Positions 59,894 through 64,000 of a stretch of DNA of 64,000 nt are shown here, piece by piece. This DNA comes from Bacteroidota bacterium (lineage in GTDB: Bacteria; Bacteroidota; Bacteroidia; Flavobacteriales_D; Crocinitomicaceae). The translations under genes were made by a program, and so were the position numbers. Below the pieces are notes generated by a model. The model worked only from the letters and a program-made list of their open reading frames with translations, was not told the origin of the DNA and searched no databases. Every line of letters starts with the position of its first letter. Within the stretch, counting starts at the first letter, position 1. The stretch spans positions 1 to 64,000 of the forward strand of contig JASBTZ010000003.1 of the NCBI GenBank assembly GCA_030148165.1, read 5' to 3'.

Positions 59894-59928
59894 TTTTGTG
59901 GATAAATAGGCCATTTTGTGAATAAATA
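59894..59928 (-). promoter_or_regulatory. Pair of DnaA boxes upstream of the HU gene
   Basis: A 15-base direct repeat with one mismatch (59894-59908 and 59914-59928) contains TGTGGATAA (59897-59905) and TGTGAATAA (59917-59925). The reverse complements are TTATCCACA (the E. coli DnaA box consensus) and TTATTCACA (TTATNCACA). Both lie on the minus strand, 20 bases apart, 27 and 47 bases upstream of the HU -33 element. Confidence 0.55.
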
Positions 59929-59998
59929 CCCCTGAATTATGCATATTTAGTGGCTTTTTCGACAAACAACTTAATTTCTTCGCTGAATAAATTGGTCT

Positions 59999-60961
59999 TT
60001 AATTTTCCTTGATAGACAGGTCACTGATGTCATTTCCGGCTAAAAAAGCACTAAAATCCATTCGACGTTTTCCTTCCGGTTGCAATTCCCGCACTTCTAA
60101 ATAATGATTCTGACAAGGGAATAACAAGCCATTTTCTCCCTTCCTAATATATAAAGTATTATCTGTAGCGATATCTGTAACGCGCGTGATGAAAATCTTG
60201 AATGATTTAGATTCTCCGGTATTTTTATTTTCCAGCACGCACCAGGCAGCAGGATATGGGGATAGGCCGCGACAAAAATTATGAACTTGCTGAACAGGCT
60301 TATTAAAGTCAATACGGCAGTCTGACTTGAATATCTTTGGTGCTTGTGTGACGGTTATGTTTGTTTCCGACTGATCAATCGGTTTAATGTTACCTTCTTT
60401 TATCTTTTCAACGGTCGATACCATTAATTCTGCACCTAGGTTCATAAGTCTTTCATAGAGCTCGCCAACGGTTTCATTTTCACTAATGGCAACCTCTTGT
60501 TGATCAATTATTTTACCAGTATCAATTTCCTTCTCAATGAAGAATGTCGTTACACCTGTCTTCCGCTCCCCATTTATTATAGCCCAATTAATAGGAGCTG
60601 CACCCCGGTACTGTGGAAGTAGAGATGCGTGAAGATTGATCGTGCCTTTTGGAGGAAGTGACCAAACAGATTCTGGCAGCATTCTGAATGCGACCACAAC
60701 AAATAAATCAGCTCTGTAAGATTTGAGTTCTCCAATGAAAGATTCATCTTTCAGGCTAGTTGGCTGCAAAACATCAAGATTGTGTTTAAGCGCGCATTGT
60801 TTTACAGCGCTCATGTGAATCTTCTGTCCACGACCCGCAGGTTTGTCCGGAGCAGTCACGACAGCTTTTACCTCTACATTATTTTCAATTAGCTTATCGA
60901 GGATAGCTACCGCAAATTCCGGGGTGCCCATGAAAACAATACTGAAGTTATTATCTGTCAT
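59999..60961 (-). CDS. fmt: Methionyl-tRNA formyltransferase
   Basis: I choose the ATG at 60961, giving 320 residues and an ATGA overlap with the upstream MATE gene. A start at 60979 adds six residues. The protein shows SIVFMGTPEFAVAILDKL (~residue 6), TAPDKPAGRGQKI (~37), FRMLPESVWSLPPKGTINLHASLLPQYRGAAPINWAIINGE (~95-135, with catalytic His in NLHASLLPQYRGAAP) and a C-terminal OB-like domain (~205-320). It formylates initiator Met-tRNA. Confidence 0.95.
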   Translation of the reverse strand: MTDNNFSIVFMGTPEFAVAILDKLIENNVEVKAVVTAPDKPAGRGQKIHMSAVKQCALKHNLDVLQPTSLKDESFIGELKSYRADLFVVVAFRMLPESVWSLPPKGTINLHASLLPQYRGAAPINWAIINGERKTGVTTFFIEKEIDTGKIIDQQEVAISENETVGELYERLMNLGAELMVSTVEKIKEGNIKPIDQSETNITVTQAPKIFKSDCRIDFNKPVQQVHNFCRGLSPYPAAWCVLENKNTGESKSFKIFITRVTDIATDNTLYIRKGENGLLFPCQNHYLEVRELQPEGKRRMDFSAFLAGNDISDLSIKEN

Positions 60962-62286
60962 AATTTCTTTGATGTCCAATTAGCGTTACGCAAATATAAG
61001 ATGGATAACAATCCCAGCATTCCAAAATAAGCGTATTCCACGGTCCATATCCAGAAAATCGACGTCTCATACACTTTAATTAGGAGGTAAGAAAGTGTTA
61101 TATAAACTATTACCGAAGCCAGCTCAATATAAAAAGTAATTTGCGTATTTCCACTTCCGTTAATCGTTTGGAAGTAGACACTCACGAAGCTATATAATAA
61201 TATAGATCCAAAGATCATTCTCAGTATTGCCCCACTTTCAGCGACATATTCAATTTCGGGGTTGATCAGTTTAACAAAGGTTTCAGGGTAGAGTAGAGCA
61301 CCATGAACAAAGACAAGAAGAAATACTACTGTGAGTAACTGAATTTTCCTTTGAATGACACGGAGCTGACTAAATTCCTTATGACCGATGTACTGACTGA
61401 TGTAGGTTTTGGTTGTAGCACCAAATCCCCAGATGGGCACAAACGTAAGGAAATAGATGGATCGGATGTTTTGAGAAACGGTTAATTCATAAACCCCCAT
61501 TTGTTCTATCCATGTGAAGAAAATCGTCCAGACGGATAAAGCGATCATTCCCTGAAACATAATGGGAGTACCAATTTTAATAACCTCCTTTAGTGGTTGA
61601 AGCTCCACGTTGATATGTTTTAGAATCTGATGTGTTCTTTGGATAGGGCTATAATTAAGTATAACGATCAAGAAGATCATACCTATTCCTTCTGCAAGCG
61701 TTGAGGCTAATGCTGCACCTTGTAATCCCATTTCGTTCATGCCGAAATGACCGAAGATCAGGGAGTAATCCAGGAAAATGTTTGATAAAGCGGTTATTAA
61801 AGCTCCCAGTAGAACAACAGTGGTTTTACCTGTTGCCATAAAATAGGCATTGATGGCAAGGGTAATAGTAGCGAAGAACATTGCATAACCACGTGTTGTT
61901 ATAAAGATACTTTGCTTTTCAGCCAATACTTCACTTGCTGAATAGGAGTGAAGAGCCGCCGGGACAATCCATTGAATTATGAGAAATAACAGGCATGCGA
62001 ATATCATGTTTGACATGAGTGTCGAGCCAAAAATCTTTGCCAGACGATCTGTTCTTTGCTCACCTATTCTTCTCGCCATGAGAATCTGTGATCCATCGTT
62101 GAGGCCTATCATTACTATATATAAAGTAATATACAAGATACCGGCGTTTCCGGAAGCATCGAAGTCAAGCGTGCTATAACGACTTAGAAAGGCAGAATCA
62201 GTGATAAGGACAACCGCCTGAATGAAGCTCGATGCCATTAGTGGAAGAGCCACTTTAAGTATAGATCTATATGAGACTTCGAGCAT
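60958..62286 (-). CDS. MATE family efflux transporter
   Basis: This 442-residue membrane protein has 12 hydrophobic segments and MATE-like features: LPLMASSFIQAVVLITDSAFLSRY near the N-terminus (with the conserved polar Asp), NDGSQILMARRIGEQ (~residue 58) and the equivalent NIRSIYFLTFVPIWGFGATTKTYISQYIGHKE in the second half (~residue 270). Such proteins export cationic drugs or metabolites with H+ or Na+. Its stop overlaps the fmt start. The substrate is unknown. Confidence 0.9.
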   Translation of the reverse strand: MLEVSYRSILKVALPLMASSFIQAVVLITDSAFLSRYSTLDFDASGNAGILYITLYIVMIGLNDGSQILMARRIGEQRTDRLAKIFGSTLMSNMIFACLLFLIIQWIVPAALHSYSASEVLAEKQSIFITTRGYAMFFATITLAINAYFMATGKTTVVLLGALITALSNIFLDYSLIFGHFGMNEMGLQGAALASTLAEGIGMIFLIVILNYSPIQRTHQILKHINVELQPLKEVIKIGTPIMFQGMIALSVWTIFFTWIEQMGVYELTVSQNIRSIYFLTFVPIWGFGATTKTYISQYIGHKEFSQLRVIQRKIQLLTVVFLLVFVHGALLYPETFVKLINPEIEYVAESGAILRMIFGSILLYSFVSVYFQTINGSGNTQITFYIELASVIVYITLSYLLIKVYETSIFWIWTVEYAYFGMLGLLSILYLRNANWTSKKL

Positions 62287-62354
62287 TGTTGATTAATTCG
62301 ATCGTAAAAATAACAAGCCATTTGTCATGATGATTATTTATACGATAAAGTTGA

Positions 62355-62362
62355 TACTTTTG
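62355..62362 (+). promoter_or_regulatory. -7 element before the small acidic gene
   Basis: TACTTTTG (TAnnTTTG form) lies 17 bases before the ATG at 62380. No TTG occurs at the expected -33 distance. Confidence 0.45.
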
Positions 62363-62379
62363 CTTATAAACCGATATAC

Positions 62380-62808
62380 ATGAGATGTACGATTCACTTT
62401 TATTTGTTGAACGCTGAGTTCTCACAAGAACTGGCCGATGAGAAACACAATGGCCAGGAGTCAGAGGATAACATGAGGTATGAATGGGAGGACGAACTCG
62501 AAATAACGGATCCTGTTGATGGAATTGATATTCATGAGGATGCTACAATGCCACTTCAGGGAGAAATGCCCGATGGATCTGCATTTATTGAGGAGATTGA
62601 CGGCATGAGATTATTCGAATGTTTGTCAGGATCTGATCAGGTTGCGGTTGTCGGCTGTTCGGAATCGGTTTTAGATTCTTATAACATCGAAGAGCTTGAT
62701 GGCCAAATAATCTTAAGTGTGTATTTAAAGGATAAGGAGCCAATGGCGAATCCAATTCCCGGACTTTATATTGCTTCTCAGGAGTTTCCAAAAAACCTGA
62801 TTATTTAA
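62380..62808 (+). CDS. Small acidic hypothetical protein upstream of the ABC ATPase
   Basis: This 142-residue frame is strongly acidic (rich in Glu and Asp, ~residues 18-70) with no signal peptide or membrane segment. It contains two Cys in FECLSGSDQVAVVGCSES. I recognise no family. Its last base is the first base of the ABC ATPase ATG (TAATG), so the two are translationally coupled. It could be a regulatory or accessory subunit of that system, but that is inferred only from the overlap. Confidence 0.65.
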   Translation: MRCTIHFYLLNAEFSQELADEKHNGQESEDNMRYEWEDELEITDPVDGIDIHEDATMPLQGEMPDGSAFIEEIDGMRLFECLSGSDQVAVVGCSESVLDSYNIEELDGQIILSVYLKDKEPMANPIPGLYIASQEFPKNLII

Positions 62809-63728
62809 TGCTTCACCTGGATCAAATTTCGGTTGAACTTGACGGCGCAAAATTGCTCGAAGATATCAGTTTGGACATTCGGGAAGGAGATCTGATTGGG
62901 ATAATAGGAAGAAGCGGTGTTGGAAAGACCACGCTTCTAAAAACCATGGCTGGATTGATCGCGCCAATTAACGGAGAAGTTCGATTTAACGATAGCGTAC
63001 TTATCGGCCCCACTCAAAAATTAGTTCCGGGATATGAGGACATTCAGTTGGTTAATCAGGATTTTGATCTCGATCTATATCACACTGTAGAGGAGAATAT
63101 CAAGTCTAAAATGATTCATTTGGACCGAGAGCTTCGAACAGATTTCTACGAAGAATTGGTCGGGCTGATTGAATTGAAAGAAGCAGAAAACCGACAAGCG
63201 CAGCTGCTGTCGGGAGGTGAGCAACAGAGGCTAAGTATAGCTCGAGCTCTGGCAAGTGAACCAAAGATTTTATTACTGGATGAACCCTTTGTTCATTTGG
63301 ATCAACGTCTGCGATTAAAAATAACGGATTACATATTAGGTCAGCACAAAGATCACAAAACAACAATCGTTATAGCTTCGCACGATGGTTCTGAACTACT
63401 TGGTCTGGTGGAGTCTATCGTGCATTTAAAAGATGGACGAGTAGAGCGAATTGATGCTACACAGGAGGTATACTATCATCCTTCTGACAAACAGCAGGCT
63501 GAATTGATGGGACCTATCAATGAAATCGAAATTGAAAGCAAGAGCATCTTGTTCAGACCAAATGAATATACCGTGTCAGAACGCGGAATTGAGCTAAGAA
63601 AAATCAGGTCGATTGATTTCGGGGGTTATGTTTTTAATTACTTTAATAATAGCGCAGGTGATGCTTTTATTCTAAGTTCATTAGAACCGATGGCTGACAA
63701 GATTCAAATAGATATTGTAAAAAGGTGA
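62808..63728 (+). CDS. ABC transporter ATP-binding protein with C-terminal extension
   Basis: This 306-residue ATPase has Walker A GRSGVGKTT (~residue 36), Q-loop LVNQDFDLDL, signature LSGGEQQRLSIARAL (~residue 136) and Walker B ILLLDEPF (~157) followed by the D-loop HLDQ and an H-switch ASHDGSE. A C-terminal extension of about 80 residues (~225-306) resembles the TOBE-type domains of sugar/metal importers. No membrane-domain partner is adjacent, since the next gene is a YihY/BrkB-type protein. It overlaps the next gene by one base. The substrate is unknown. Confidence 0.9.
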   Translation: MLHLDQISVELDGAKLLEDISLDIREGDLIGIIGRSGVGKTTLLKTMAGLIAPINGEVRFNDSVLIGPTQKLVPGYEDIQLVNQDFDLDLYHTVEENIKSKMIHLDRELRTDFYEELVGLIELKEAENRQAQLLSGGEQQRLSIARALASEPKILLLDEPFVHLDQRLRLKITDYILGQHKDHKTTIVIASHDGSELLGLVESIVHLKDGRVERIDATQEVYYHPSDKQQAELMGPINEIEIESKSILFRPNEYTVSERGIELRKIRSIDFGGYVFNYFNNSAGDAFILSSLEPMADKIQIDIVKR

Positions 63729-64000
63729 TGAGAAAAGCTAAGGATCATTTAATTCTTATTCGCGAGACATTCGTTGAGTTTTTATCTGACTTGCCTTTTA
63801 TTCATAGTGCAGCTCTTTCATACTATGTGTTACTATCGTTAGTCCCTTTAATTTATCTTGCCATTAATATTTTTGGGTATTTCCTGGGAGCAGATAGAAT
63901 GCTGGAGATCATTAACGCTATGTTTAAGGAGCAGGTGGGAATATCAGACGCATCGGGAATTGTCAGTTTTTTGGAATACATCAAATTTGGCAGTGGCAGC
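63728..64000 (+). CDS. YihY/virulence factor BrkB family protein, partial
   Basis: The frame begins at the ATG at 63728 (one-base overlap with the ABC gene stop, TGATG) and runs off the window end, so only 91 residues are seen. It starts MRKAKDHLILIRETFVEFL and has a hydrophobic segment SYYVLLSLVPLIYLAINIFGYFLG, the N-terminal membrane helix region of the YihY/BrkB family. That family contains multi-pass membrane proteins of unclear function. The C-terminus lies outside the window. Confidence 0.75.
   Translation, partial: MRKAKDHLILIRETFVEFLSDLPFIHSAALSYYVLLSLVPLIYLAINIFGYFLGADRMLEIINAMFKEQVGISDASGIVSFLEYIKFGSGS

Noticed and set aside
59894-59928. Full replication origin at the DnaA boxes
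   Set aside because: Only two boxes are visible and no DnaA gene or clear unwinding element is here, so only a pair of boxes is claimed.
59800-59998. Open minus-strand frame in the gap between HU and fmt
   Set aside because: It lacks a plausible start and codon bias, and it covers the HU promoter and DnaA boxes, so I treat the gap as regulatory.
1-64000. Search for tRNA, rRNA, CRISPR arrays, insertion sequences and prophage genes
   Set aside because: I saw no such pattern on reading. A tRNA or small RNA hidden in the short gaps cannot be excluded without a covariance scan.

Overview
The window looks like a contiguous chromosomal segment from a member of the Bacteroidota, most likely the order Flavobacteriales. 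The evidence is several proteins ending in type IX secretion (T9SS) sorting domains, a PorE-like T9SS/OmpA protein, SusC/BtuB-type TonB-dependent receptors, GLPGLI-like and DUF4465 proteins, and promoters of the Bacteroidota form TTG-N17-23-TAnnTTTG. The DNA is moderately AT-rich, densely packed and mostly housekeeping. I see no tRNA, rRNA, CRISPR array, insertion sequence or prophage. No gap without a gene exceeds about 300 bases.

Layout. 1-8 kb: a partial secreted protein, a T9SS cargo protein, an RND/MMPL exporter, an NhaC antiporter, Ffh (SRP GTPase), a small hypothetical and a beta-barrel. 8.3-18.2 kb: a long minus-strand run with many 1-17 base overlaps. In transcription order it holds a YdjM-like membrane hydrolase, a NagZ-like GH3, a VTC/polyphosphate-polymerase-domain protein with DUF4956, LpxK, purine nucleoside phosphorylase, GatB, two tandem DUF4369-thioredoxin proteins and LpxH. 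18.3-21.8 kb: RadC, WecB, a DUF7033/polysaccharide deacetylase-like protein and DUF423. 21.8-29.6 kb: a T9SS protein, an MBL hydrolase, FabI, two beta-barrels, FtsK and a GLPGLI-like protein. 29.7-32.6 kb: arginase abutting ArgS. 32.6-38.7 kb (minus): a small unknown gene, QueE, the PorE-like protein, a UbiA prenyltransferase, Maf and a polysaccharide flippase.

38.8-48.1 kb is the most interesting stretch. A T9SS protein and a TonB receptor are followed by a cobalamin riboswitch. After it come five overlapping genes: a DUF4465 T9SS protein, a BtuB-like receptor, a YncE/BtuG-like beta-propeller lipoprotein, a second T9SS surface protein and a TPMT-like methyltransferase. This reads as a vitamin B12 capture operon in which two candidate surface proteins carry T9SS signals rather than lipid anchors.

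48.1-54.4 kb: a beta-barrel, a TIGR01777 oxidoreductase, small secreted or unknown proteins and a 1062-residue T9SS type-B surface protein with six tandem 75-residue repeats. 54.4-64 kb: YggS, DUF1015, SerA and SerC as one operon; a ribosomal-protein-THX-like protein with a histone-H1-like tail; TrmH; HU (with two DnaA boxes upstream); Fmt, MATE; then a small acidic unknown protein, an ABC ATPase and a partial YihY/BrkB protein.

All functions are assigned by reading motifs and overall similarity; no database search was run.
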